This document shows positions 55,934 to 64,000 of a DNA stretch of 64,000 nucleotides, piece by piece. Each line of letters opens with the position of its first letter. The first letter of the stretch is position 1. The notes beneath the pieces were generated by a model that ran no database searches, had not been told where the DNA came from, and saw nothing but the letters and a program-made list of their open reading frames with translations. This stretch comes from Enterococcus_D sp050529585 (GTDB lineage: Bacteria > Bacillota > Bacilli > Lactobacillales > Enterococcaceae): assembly GCF_050529585.1 (NCBI RefSeq), contig NZ_CP172882.1, positions 1,426,001 through 1,490,000 of the forward strand, written 5' to 3'. Position numbers and translations under genes: made by a program.

Positions 55934-56203
55934 TTGGTAAGTAAAGGAACTACGTTGATCATGATTTGTGCTATGCATGCTTTTTTTCATCTAATACCGA
56001 CGACTATACTTACTGCTTCCGCTAATGGACGTGAATATATCTCACGCGTTTTTATTGAGATTTTACCAAAAGAGGATTCATCTGAAATAGTCAGTCGCTT
56101 ACCTCAGACAAATGAAACCACCAATTTTCTAATGATAGTTGGCTGTATCATACTTGTATATGTTCTGTACAGCTATTTTAAAAATCGTCGGAAAGGGACT
56201 TAA
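55934..56203 (+). CDS. cscD: Small sortase-substrate protein with LPQTN signal (CscD-like)
   Basis: 89 residues from TTG 55934 (AGGAG eight bases upstream). Signal peptide (1-30), a mature part of only about 25-30 residues, then LPQTN (56-60), membrane helix (65-82) and basic tail KNRRKGT. This is a cell-wall sorting signal with Asn in place of the usual Gly. Csc clusters contain one small LPxTG protein (CscD). First gene of the WxL operon. Confidence 0.7.
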   Translation: MVSKGTTLIMICAMHAFFHLIPTTILTASANGREYISRVFIEILPKEDSSEIVSRLPQTNETTNFLMIVGCIILVYVLYSYFKNRRKGT

Positions 56204-56273
56204 TCTAAGGCTCTTTACGACAGTGAAGCAACACAAAAAATAATGAATCAAAATTAAGGAGAGAATCAAATTT

Positions 56274-56981
56274 ATGTCTATCCAGTTTTCAGAAAAAGTC
56301 GCAGTATCTTTGTTTACAGTAGCAGCTACACTTATGACGCCAGTTTTAGTATCAGCAACAACATACAATGGCGCAAATGAAGCAGAAAGTGAAGTCTTTG
56401 GGTCTATTATTGCCTCAGATGCAGGGAACGAAATCCCGCCGGTCAACCCAGGTGAGCCAAGTCCAGAGGTTGATCCAGACTTAGTCAACCCAGATCGTGG
56501 AGAAGACTATTTTTCTATTCGTTATGTCTCTCAACTTAATTTTGGACAAACACCACATTCATCATTGCCATATGTAAGACAAGCATATCGAGATGCCAAT
56601 ACCCAAATCTTAGATGAAGCAACGGGTCAATATACTGCAGCTGAAAATCAGGTTTGGATCGAAGATTTGCGCAACAATGAGAATCGTACGGATTGGGTCC
56701 TAACAGTGCAACAAACAGCAGACTTTATGGGTGGCGCAGTGATCACAATGAATCCCTATGTACATGCTGCGACAACCACTAATTTTGGTGTGCATACACC
56801 ATCTTCTGCGTTGACCTTGAATCTGCAGCCGCAGAATTTCGCATGGGCTGCCCAAACTGATTCAACGAAAGCTGGAGATTTTGCTATCAGCATGGGTGAG
56901 GTAACAGTAAGTATCCCAGCCGGCGTTGGGGTGAGCACCTATGAAACCTCGTTGAAATGGAATCTAACGGCACAACCTTAA
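56274..56981 (+). CDS. cscB: WxL domain surface protein (CscB-like)
   Basis: 235 residues. Signal peptide 1-28, a Pro/Glu linker (about 50-73), then a WxL domain (76-235) with IRYVSQLNFG, first motif DWVLTV and second motif SLKWNLT at the end. WxL domains attach non-covalently to peptidoglycan. AAGGAGAG upstream. Its WxL domain is about as long as the one ending the LRR protein. Confidence 0.9.
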   Translation: MSIQFSEKVAVSLFTVAATLMTPVLVSATTYNGANEAESEVFGSIIASDAGNEIPPVNPGEPSPEVDPDLVNPDRGEDYFSIRYVSQLNFGQTPHSSLPYVRQAYRDANTQILDEATGQYTAAENQVWIEDLRNNENRTDWVLTVQQTADFMGGAVITMNPYVHAATTTNFGVHTPSSALTLNLQPQNFAWAAQTDSTKAGDFAISMGEVTVSIPAGVGVSTYETSLKWNLTAQP

Positions 56982-57042
56982 TTCGTCTTTTGTATCTTAA
57001 CCAAACGTATGAGTAGCTGCGAAACATGAAAGGAGAAAAAAG

Positions 57043-58035
57043 TTGTTGAAAATGATTCTAAAGTGTCTCACTTTGCTCGCCTTGTGTTTCGTAGCGGGAA
57101 TGCCGAACGCAGCACAAGCAACATCACCAACGTTTAACGTGACCCCGATTCATCCAGTTTCTCAAACGGATACATCTTTGGGGTATTACGATATCCGCTT
57201 GGCGTCTGGTCAAAGCGAGGTTTTGGAACTTGAACTCATGAACGGGTTGGACCAAGAGCGTACATTTGTTATCTATGCAAACGCCGCGTTTACCAATATG
57301 AATGGTGTGATAGATTACACGCCTGACCATCAGGAGTACGACGAAACACTCGTTCTTTCTTTTAATGATGTTGTTGAAAAAGACAGCCAAGAAATCACGA
57401 TTGCTGCGAATGCCACTGAAATTGTTTCTGTAGCAATCGAAATGCCGTCACAATCTTTTGATGGAATCATCCTAGGTGGAATCACAGTTGAAGAAGCCGC
57501 TATGGAAGAAACAGAAGATGCAGCCAATGTGTTTAGCTACACGATTGCTGTCGTGATTAGCCAAAACGACCAGGTTACTGTTGCTGACATGGCATTAAAG
57601 GGTGTTTATCTGGATCAACGAAACCGGCGAACAGTAATTGTTGCTGATTTGCAAAATCCAGTACCAATGATCCTTAATGATATTCATGTGCAAGCGAGCG
57701 TCTTCAAAGATGGCGCCGCACAACCACTTTTTTATACTGAAAAGAGTGAAATGCGCATGGCACCCCATTCGATCCTACCATTTGGTATTGGAACAGATGA
57801 CCAACATCTTCAAGCGGGAACTTACCGAGTGGAATTGGCGGTTACTGCGAATGAAGAAGATGAGTGGCACTTTGAAGGCAGTTTTGAGGTGTCGCAAGAG
57901 CAAGCTCGGCAGTTTAACGATTCAGCAGTTGATTTAGCGGATCCACCAGCGAATTATATGTGGATAGCAATTGTTGCGGTCATCTGTTGTTTCGTTCTAT
58001 CGCTTGCATTAATTTTAACCAGAAGAAAGAAGTGA
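57043..58035 (+). CDS. cscA: DUF916/DUF3324 WxL-interacting protein (CscA-like)
   Basis: 330 residues from TTG 57043, seven bases after AGGAG; ATG at 57052 is possible. Signal peptide 1-27, DUF916 domain (about 31-155, starting FNVTPIHPVS), DUF3324 domain (about 160-295), C-terminal membrane helix (306-326) and RRKK tail. Such proteins bind WxL proteins and peptidoglycan and organise WxL complexes at the membrane. Confidence 0.92.
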   Translation: MLKMILKCLTLLALCFVAGMPNAAQATSPTFNVTPIHPVSQTDTSLGYYDIRLASGQSEVLELELMNGLDQERTFVIYANAAFTNMNGVIDYTPDHQEYDETLVLSFNDVVEKDSQEITIAANATEIVSVAIEMPSQSFDGIILGGITVEEAAMEETEDAANVFSYTIAVVISQNDQVTVADMALKGVYLDQRNRRTVIVADLQNPVPMILNDIHVQASVFKDGAAQPLFYTEKSEMRMAPHSILPFGIGTDDQHLQAGTYRVELAVTANEEDEWHFEGSFEVSQEQARQFNDSAVDLADPPANYMWIAIVAVICCFVLSLALILTRRKK

Positions 58036-60926
58036 TGCCGAAAATGAATGTTGACAAACTATTCGGCGCAAGTAAGCGTCGAATTCCAGCTTTGCTGTGT
58101 ATCCTCAGTCTATTGCTTCCTTATTTTAGCTTTCCAAATTACGGGCATGCTGAAACTATTGAAACCAGTGAAATCAGTGAATCAAAACCTGAACGTTCTG
58201 TTTCAGAAAATGAAGAAACTACTGGCATCGAAGAAGGATCTGGAGAATTAGCATACTTAGAAGTACCAGAAGAGCCATTTAACGATAGCCCTGGCAATCA
58301 AGGTGAGGCGACAGATGAGAAAGAAGAGAAGGACACATCTGGCACTAATACCCACTCGGAAGAAGAAACTCGGGCACAACCTCGTATTGACTTTCCGATT
58401 GGGATGCCTGTTACAAGCGGCAATATACAGTATGTGGTCATTGGCAGGGACCAAGATGTGACGCAAGTTGAAGCAATCGGATTTGACAGAGAAATAACGC
58501 GTACCTTGACAATACCAAGCGTAATTGCGGTTATTCCTGGAGTTGCTCATGTGGAAGTAGTGTCCATCCGAGAACGGGCCTTTGAAGGTCTAGGATTGGA
58601 AGAACTGCAGATAGCAGAGGGCTCGATTGAGATCAAAGAACGCGCTTTTGCGAATAATTCTTTGTCAAACGTCCATTTAAACGGGGTGAGACGGATTGGC
58701 AATGAGGCATTCCAAAACAATCCCCTCACAGCACTCAATTTAACGAATGCAAACAACCTAGAATCAATTGGGGAGCGAGCGTTTGATGGAGGTCGTTTGG
58801 GCAATTTACAAATCGCCACCGGACCTGTACGGATTGAGGAGCGGGCATTTGCCGATAATGCGTTGACAACGATCAATTTAAATGGTGTAAGCCAGATCGG
58901 CGATGAAGCGTTTCAAGACAATCCTCTTAGAGTGGTGAATTTGACCAATGCAACACGTTTGGTATCGATTGGCAAACGGGCGTTTGCTAATGCTGCAATG
59001 GTTGTCAGTTTGCCTACGTCGATTCGTCACATTGGGGAACGGGCGTTTGCTGACAATGAAACTCTATCTCAAATAAATTTCCCTGAGGGGGGATCTTTTG
59101 ACTTCTTGGGGGAGCGCCTTTTTGACAATAGTAATCTATCGATGATTTTTGTCAGCAACGAAGCTGAATGTCAGCATCTGCGCCAATATTTGACAGCTTC
59201 TGTCATGGCAGGAATAACTGATATAACGACGATGATGCGGTTAGATTCTGCTAGTTATGCTGAGGATATATCGACCAACATGATGCAATTTGAAGGTGAA
59301 CAGTTGAGTTTGCGTGTTTCCAATGTCTTTTATCGCTTCATAGATGGCAATGCAGACTGGGTACCCGCACCTGTTATGTGGGTCAAAGACAATCAGATAC
59401 TAGATACTACCGGGTATCGTTTGGATTTTGATCACCTCTCACTGCTCGATAGCGGGGTGTATCAAGCCAGAATTGAACTCCAAGAAAATGGCTACTATTA
59501 TTTAGATAAGATCGAATTAACTGTGGAGCGGTTTTTAACGTATACTTTCCATGAACATGCTGATGGCACAACGACAGCCACTGTTAACGGCGTGAATCGG
59601 AATTATCGGGAAGAGGTGCGCGACGTGTTTATTCCTGACCAAGTGATTAATTATGAACAAGGATGGACGATGCCTTCAACTGTAAATGCGATTGCGCCAA
59701 ATGCTTTTTTGGGTAACGTAGCTGCTGGATTGTACTTGAATTCAGTTCGTTTACCAGACACATTAGAGGAAATAGGGGTTAATGCTTTTACGATGAATCG
59801 CCTAACAGAGCTTCAATTACCAGAAGGCTTAGTGACAATTGGTGAAAGTGCTTTTTCGCGAAACAACCTAACCAGCTTGACAATTCCAGCTAGTGTAGAA
59901 CAAATTGGTGGTTCTATTCTTTCTTTCAATACGCTGCTAGAAGAAGTGACTTTTCTATCAACTGATATCGAAGTTGGCACCTTTTTATTTGGTGGATGTA
60001 ATCGCCTAAGCCGTATTATGGTTCCAAAGAACGATGATTTGGAAGCTATGACAGAGATTCTTTCTTCTACAGCAATGAGTCAATTAGGGTCGACATTTCC
60101 TTTGCTTCTCAGTGAAGAGGGGATGGTGTATTCTGAGGGGACTTTACTCAATCATTCGGTAAACCTTGGCGACAGTATCCAATTTTCTACTGAAGGTGTA
60201 CCCTACCAATTAGCGACAGGTGGTGTTTGGAATCACATTGCTGTTGAGTGGTTCCATAATCAAGCGTTGCGTGCACAAGGGACGAATTTAGAAATTGAAT
60301 CCGCAATGCTTTCTGATGCAGGGAATTATTTTGCAAGTATCAACCACTCTTTTTACGCTCAGGACTTGCCAACCATCCGTTTAGCAGTTGACACAAGTCG
60401 TATTCCTGATGTCGATCCAGACAATCCGGCCATTAAACCTGATGCCCCTTTGAACCCTAATAGTGGCGCATTGAGTATTCGCTATGTCTCAGCGATTGAA
60501 TTTCGCCGGACAACTTTTTCGCCAGATGAGCAGCAGCTGCAGGCATTACCTAATATTGATAGTACTGGTGCAACGATGCCTCACCTGATAAGTGTGCAGG
60601 ATACGCGGGCAGCGGCTGAGCGCAACGGATGGCGCCTTTCTGTTCGTCAAACAAATGACTTCCTAAGCGGCACGAGCATAGAACTTTCCCCATATGTTCA
60701 TGAACGAAATCAAACGCGTTTTGGTGTTCAAACGGCAGATACGATGGTCTTGAATGATTCCTTGCAAAATATTGCTTGGACAACGGCCGACGAGTATGAA
60801 GCTGGCGTGTTATCGATTGCCATATCAGGCCACAACAATACCGGACTTACGGCACTGGTTCCTGCGAGAGCTGGGATCGGTGAGTCTGAAACGACCATGA
60901 TGTGGAACCTGCAAACTGGTCCCTGA
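58035..60926 (+). CDS. cscC: LRR/Ig-like multidomain protein with C-terminal WxL domain (CscC-like)
   Basis: 963 residues; ATG overlaps the DUF916 stop (TGATG); a second ATG is 9 bases on. Signal peptide (about 1-40), acidic linker (45-120), BspA-type LRR block (about 180-375) with units such as IGNEAFQNNPL and IGDEAFQDNPL, Ig-like domain (VMWVKDNQIL...SGVYQARI), second LRR block (about 560-660), second Ig-like domain (VEWFHNQ...DAGNYFASI) and WxL domain (about 810-963; GWRLSV and MMWNLQTGP). Probable adhesin. Confidence 0.9.
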   Translation: MPKMNVDKLFGASKRRIPALLCILSLLLPYFSFPNYGHAETIETSEISESKPERSVSENEETTGIEEGSGELAYLEVPEEPFNDSPGNQGEATDEKEEKDTSGTNTHSEEETRAQPRIDFPIGMPVTSGNIQYVVIGRDQDVTQVEAIGFDREITRTLTIPSVIAVIPGVAHVEVVSIRERAFEGLGLEELQIAEGSIEIKERAFANNSLSNVHLNGVRRIGNEAFQNNPLTALNLTNANNLESIGERAFDGGRLGNLQIATGPVRIEERAFADNALTTINLNGVSQIGDEAFQDNPLRVVNLTNATRLVSIGKRAFANAAMVVSLPTSIRHIGERAFADNETLSQINFPEGGSFDFLGERLFDNSNLSMIFVSNEAECQHLRQYLTASVMAGITDITTMMRLDSASYAEDISTNMMQFEGEQLSLRVSNVFYRFIDGNADWVPAPVMWVKDNQILDTTGYRLDFDHLSLLDSGVYQARIELQENGYYYLDKIELTVERFLTYTFHEHADGTTTATVNGVNRNYREEVRDVFIPDQVINYEQGWTMPSTVNAIAPNAFLGNVAAGLYLNSVRLPDTLEEIGVNAFTMNRLTELQLPEGLVTIGESAFSRNNLTSLTIPASVEQIGGSILSFNTLLEEVTFLSTDIEVGTFLFGGCNRLSRIMVPKNDDLEAMTEILSSTAMSQLGSTFPLLLSEEGMVYSEGTLLNHSVNLGDSIQFSTEGVPYQLATGGVWNHIAVEWFHNQALRAQGTNLEIESAMLSDAGNYFASINHSFYAQDLPTIRLAVDTSRIPDVDPDNPAIKPDAPLNPNSGALSIRYVSAIEFRRTTFSPDEQQLQALPNIDSTGATMPHLISVQDTRAAAERNGWRLSVRQTNDFLSGTSIELSPYVHERNQTRFGVQTADTMVLNDSLQNIAWTTADEYEAGVLSIAISGHNNTGLTALVPARAGIGESETTMMWNLQTGP

Positions 60927-61157
60927 CCAGCTCGTTTATCGCCAAAAATTTACAGGTGTCATGATTGGTAACGGATCGTTCGGTCTTCCATAGAATTTGA
61001 AGTCTTACCATGAAAAGGGACTGTGACAGGTCCCTTTTTTATGTGATAATTCATCCAACATATGTCCATATTTATCCGCGTTTTGCTATGCCAATTATCG
61101 CAGCTGTTTATTCTATTGGCGTCAAGAAGGTAAAGCATATAATAAAATGGTCTCCGC
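60927..61157. other. Gap between the WxL operon and licT
   Basis: Non-coding. Contains only the terminator at 61013-61040; no operator or small gene recognised. Confidence 0.5.
61013..61040 (+). terminator. Terminator of the WxL operon
   Basis: AAAAGGGACT/AGGTCCCTTTT hairpin followed by T's. Confidence 0.82.
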
Positions 61158-61175
61158 ATGATAGATAAGAATCAG

Positions 61176-61203
61176 TTGACTTTAAGAAAATATTTGATAT
61201 TAT
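61176..61203 (+). promoter_or_regulatory. licT promoter
   Basis: -35 TTGACT (61176-61181), 16-nt spacer, extended -10 TG-A-TATTAT (61195-61203). Confidence 0.6.
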
Positions 61204-61232
61204 ATTGTTATTCATTAGGAGGTACAACCACA

Positions 61233-62069
61233 TTGATCATCAAACAAGTGTTTAACAATAATGTCGTTCTTACAACAGATGAAAACGATCAAGAAGTAAT
61301 CGTTATGGGCAATGGCTTAGGATTTGGTAAAAAAGCCGGTCAATTTCTAAAAAAGAGCGTGATCGATAAGCGCTTCGTTATTGAAGACAAAGAAGTACAA
61401 GACAAATTTGTTGATTTATTGTCTCAACTTCCAGAAGATGTGGTCAATCTGACAACTGAAGCGGTAGGAAAAGCGCAAGAAACGCTTCATGCTGATTTGA
61501 ATGAAAGCGTGTTCGTCACTTTAGCGGATCACCTCGCGAATGTTTTACAAAATGGCGCAGATTATGTAACACCTAAAAATTATATGATTTGGGATATAAA
61601 ACGGTATTATCCAAAGGAATTTTCTGTAGGACAGTATGTCTTGCAATATATTCAAAAGAATTATGGCTTTCATTATCCAGAAGATGAGGCTGGCTTCATT
61701 GCTTTACATATCGTAAATGCAGAACAAGGTGCGCAAGGCGCATATGCATTAGAGATCACAGAACTTATTCAAGCTTTAGAAAAAATTCTTCGGAACAAAA
61801 CACAAGATCAATTAGACAAAGATTCGATTCAGTATTATCGATTTATCACGCATTTGCGTTTTTTGGCTCTTCGTGTCGCGCAAGGAAATATCGACGAAGC
61901 TTCGACTTCTGAGAACCTTTTCTTGCATTTGGCGAAGGAAAACTATCCAAAAAGTTTTGAAATAGCTACGTTGATGAGTCGTTATATTGATGAGAACTAT
62001 GCGTTTCGTATTTCATCTGACGAAACATTGTATTTAATCATGCATCTTGCTAAAATCATTAAGGAATAA
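61233..62069 (+). CDS. licT: BglG/LicT family antiterminator
   Basis: 278 residues from TTG 61233 (TAGGAGG ten bases upstream), giving the canonical IIKQVFNNNVVL start. Co-antiterminator RNA-binding domain (1-55), PRD1 (about 65-170) and PRD2 (about 171-278). When the cognate PTS is idle (substrate absent), EII phosphorylates it and it is inactive; with sugar and HPr phosphorylation it binds a RAT hairpin and lets polymerase into the EII gene. The in-frame ATG at 61158 precedes the promoter and is rejected. Confidence 0.9.
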   Translation: MIIKQVFNNNVVLTTDENDQEVIVMGNGLGFGKKAGQFLKKSVIDKRFVIEDKEVQDKFVDLLSQLPEDVVNLTTEAVGKAQETLHADLNESVFVTLADHLANVLQNGADYVTPKNYMIWDIKRYYPKEFSVGQYVLQYIQKNYGFHYPEDEAGFIALHIVNAEQGAQGAYALEITELIQALEKILRNKTQDQLDKDSIQYYRFITHLRFLALRVAQGNIDEASTSENLFLHLAKENYPKSFEIATLMSRYIDENYAFRISSDETLYLIMHLAKIIKE

Positions 62070-62103
62070 AGGTCAAAAGACCGTTTAAAAAATAATTGCT
62101 TTT

Positions 62104-62127
62104 TTACTGAGGAATGAAAAAGCAGGC
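62104..62127 (+). promoter_or_regulatory. Candidate RAT/antiterminator element before the PTS gene
   Basis: TTACTG (62104-62109) and GCAGGC (62122-62127) are the two core parts of LicT RAT hairpins, here separated by 12 bases, but the outer GGAT and AAAACC flanks are not at the usual places. A second weak match, GGATGGTGACATTCAG with CAAACC, lies at 62141-62166. Confidence 0.35.
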
Positions 62128-62211
62128 CCGTGGAACGGCAGGATGGTGACATTCAGTTGGCCAAACCTTCAAAATACTATCACTATAGTTCATTATTTTG
62201 GAGGGAAAGAT

Positions 62212-64000
62212 ATGAAAGACTTAGCAGAACAAATTATTGAAATGGTTGGGAAAGAATCGAACATTCATTCTCTGACTCATTGTGTGACACGACTACGCTT
62301 CAATTTGAACGATGAAGCAAAAGCGGATACGAATGCACTAAAAAATCTTGATGGCGTCATGGGTGTCCAATCAAAAGGTGGACAATACCAAGTCGTTATT
62401 GGATCAAACGTAGGAAAAGTGTATCAAGCAATTCTTGCAAAACTGCCTCGTTTGTCTGAAGTAGAAGATTCAGCAGAAAAACATACAAAACCAAAAGAAA
62501 AGTTGATCAACCGAATGATAAATGCGTTATCCGCAATTATTGTTCCATCCTTGTCACCGATCATAGGTGGTGGGATGATCAAAGGTTTTTTGTTCATGTT
62601 TACGATGCTGGGCTGGCTCTCTTCAGAAAGTGATACCGCTATCGTGTTGACAATGATCAGTGATGCAATGTTTTATTTTTTCCCATTTTTACTTGCTGTA
62701 GGTGCCGCGAAATTCTATAAAACCAACGCCTATATGGCACTGACACTTGCGGGGATATTGATGTATCCAAGTTTTATGAACTTGGCAGCGGAAGGAAAGC
62801 TTACTTCATTAAGTTTATTCGGCTTTATTCCGATCCAAGTCGTGAATTATTCTGGATCGATTTTACCCATTATTTTTGGGACGTGGTTAATGTCAAAAGT
62901 ATACAATTGGGCTGAGGAAAAAGTGCCAGAAATGCTGACGGTCATTTTAACACCGATTATTGCTCTAATGGTTGTTGCACCAATTACTTTAGCCATTTTT
63001 GCACCAGCAGGTTTTTTCATTGGTGACTATGTGGCAAAGGGAATAGAAGTCTTAATGGACTTTTCACCAATTTTGGCAGGATTTGTTATTGGCGCTTCTC
63101 GTCCATTGTTGGTGTTAGGCGGCATGCATCATGCGTTGCGGCCAATTGCATTCCAACAAATCGCAACGTTTGGGTACTCAACTTATTCTGCGATGCTCAT
63201 GATGTCTACCATGGCACAAGCAGTTGCAACATTTGGTATTTATGTTACGATTCGAAATCGCAAGGAAAAACAAATCGCTCTTTCTTCAACGGTCTCAGCC
63301 TTTTTAGGGATTACCGAACCTGCGCTGTATTCGATCATTGTTAACAAAAAAGCTGCATTGATCGGTGCATGTTTGGGTGGTGGTTTTGGTTCTGCCGTGG
63401 GGTCAGTACTAGGTGCAAAAGCGATGGCTGCAGTTATGCCAAGTGTGATTTCTTTGCCAGTGTTCATCAATGACAAAATGGCTGGTTTCTTCATTGGATT
63501 ATTGGTGACAGTTCTTTCATCGTTCTTTATTACAGTCTTTTTGGCTAAAACTTTTTTCAATGTCAATAAAAATAATGAAGATCAAATCTTGAATACCGGT
63601 GAAATGATCCATCTGACAGCACCCGTAAAAGGTGAGATAGTTCCCTTATCAGAAGTTGATGATCCTACTTTTTCATCTGGTATTATGGGACCGGGGATCG
63701 CGGTAAAACCATCAAGTAATGACATCGTGTCTCCTGTTGACGGAAAAATCATCAGTGTATTTCCAACCAAGCATGCTGTAACGATCCAAAGCAAAGACGG
63801 CGTCGAGATTCTCTTGCATGTGGGGATCGATACAGTCCAATTAAAGGGAAAATACTTTACATCTTTTGTGGTTGCAGATCAACAAGTGTCTGCAGGAGAA
63901 AAAGTATTATCAGCTGATTTTTCGCGTATTGAAAAAGAAGGGTTTGATACGGAAGTAATGATGATCGTCATGAATGCAAACGCATATCAAGAAATGACCA
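62212..64000 (+). CDS. bglP: PTS beta-glucoside transporter EIIBCA, cut by window end
   Basis: 596 codons visible without a stop. EIIB domain (1-85) with phospho-Cys24 (LTHCVTRLRF), EIIC membrane domain (about 105-450) with GGMHHALRP and GITEPALYS, EIIA domain (about 480 on) with phospho-His536 (LLHVGIDTVQ). Imports and phosphorylates aryl-beta-glucosides such as salicin or related sugars. GGAGGG before ATG. Controlled by the preceding LicT. Confidence 0.93.
   Translation, partial: MKDLAEQIIEMVGKESNIHSLTHCVTRLRFNLNDEAKADTNALKNLDGVMGVQSKGGQYQVVIGSNVGKVYQAILAKLPRLSEVEDSAEKHTKPKEKLINRMINALSAIIVPSLSPIIGGGMIKGFLFMFTMLGWLSSESDTAIVLTMISDAMFYFFPFLLAVGAAKFYKTNAYMALTLAGILMYPSFMNLAAEGKLTSLSLFGFIPIQVVNYSGSILPIIFGTWLMSKVYNWAEEKVPEMLTVILTPIIALMVVAPITLAIFAPAGFFIGDYVAKGIEVLMDFSPILAGFVIGASRPLLVLGGMHHALRPIAFQQIATFGYSTYSAMLMMSTMAQAVATFGIYVTIRNRKEKQIALSSTVSAFLGITEPALYSIIVNKKAALIGACLGGGFGSAVGSVLGAKAMAAVMPSVISLPVFINDKMAGFFIGLLVTVLSSFFITVFLAKTFFNVNKNNEDQILNTGEMIHLTAPVKGEIVPLSEVDDPTFSSGIMGPGIAVKPSSNDIVSPVDGKIISVFPTKHAVTIQSKDGVEILLHVGIDTVQLKGKYFTSFVVADQQVSAGEKVLSADFSRIEKEGFDTEVMMIVMNANAYQEMT

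Noticed and set aside
57960..58034. Upstream extension of the LRR-WxL protein
   Set aside because: Lies within the membrane helix codons of the DUF916 gene in another frame; the signal peptide fits the start at 58035.
58560..59100. CRISPR-like or simple repeat array in the LRR region
   Set aside because: The periodicity is codon-phased LRR coding sequence within one ORF.
1..64000. tRNA, rRNA, CRISPR array or replication origin
   Set aside because: No cloverleaf, rRNA-like or regularly spaced repeat sequence was recognised by eye anywhere in the window.

Overview
The window reads as chromosomal DNA of a low-GC Gram-positive coccus, most probably an Enterococcus. The evidence is the Firmicutes replication-restart pair dnaB-dnaI, trmK next to a NIF3-like gene, lepA, a CtsR-type box in front of clpB, strong AGGAGG ribosome sites with frequent GTG/TTG starts, Mga-like regulators and a WxL/csc surface-protein locus. 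The species call (E. casseliflavus/gallinarum-like or other) is inference and was not tested.

Region 1 (1-23.7 kb) is mainly core: a truncated ABC ATPase, a CsbD-like stress protein, a FusB/FBP-type EF-G-binding protein, nrdR-dnaB-dnaI, a lipoprotein, trmK-NIF3, pepT, a lipid kinase, two membrane proteins, an ABC-F ATPase with a leader ORF and attenuator-like hairpin, CtsR-controlled clpB, a fused permease/binding-protein transporter with its ATPase, signal peptidase I, a DUF2238-type membrane protein, a nucleoside deoxyribosyltransferase-like protein, an Eis-type acetyltransferase and lepA.

Region 2 (23.7-40.4 kb) is a patchwork of acquired and decayed pieces. It holds a prophage remnant (integrase lacking its N-terminal domain, DUF4352-like protein, XRE repressor with five GTTAAC operator sites), a LysR regulator divergent from two aldo-keto reductases, a frameshifted secreted-type gene, an ABC-2 exporter pair that looks richer in GC, and an AT-rich two-component system plus three-gene ABC transporter of the lantibiotic/cationic-peptide resistance type. 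An IS3 transposase fragment follows, then a DsbA/FrnE protein, a pirin and a quinone-oxidoreductase-like gene suggesting electrophile or redox stress.

Region 3 (40.6-45.9 kb) is a complete 2-aminoethylphosphonate uptake and catabolism operon: ATPase, double-length permease, binding lipoprotein, phnW and phnX.

Region 4 (46.2-60.9 kb) is a cell-surface island. A Mga-like regulator on the minus strand is divergent from a three-gene cassette: a 1491-residue secreted beta-helix-like protein with six long internal repeats, a membrane-anchored protein and a small secreted protein. The small protein carries a domain that also ends the giant protein. A second Mga-like regulator follows, then a classical csc/WxL operon: a small LPQTN sorting-signal protein, a WxL protein, a DUF916/DUF3324 protein, and an LRR plus Ig-like protein ending in WxL. 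The three-gene cassette is the best candidate for an undescribed surface system.

Region 5 (61.2-64 kb) is a LicT/BglG antiterminator and the start of a beta-glucoside PTS EIIBCA gene cut by the window end. No tRNA, rRNA or CRISPR array was seen.
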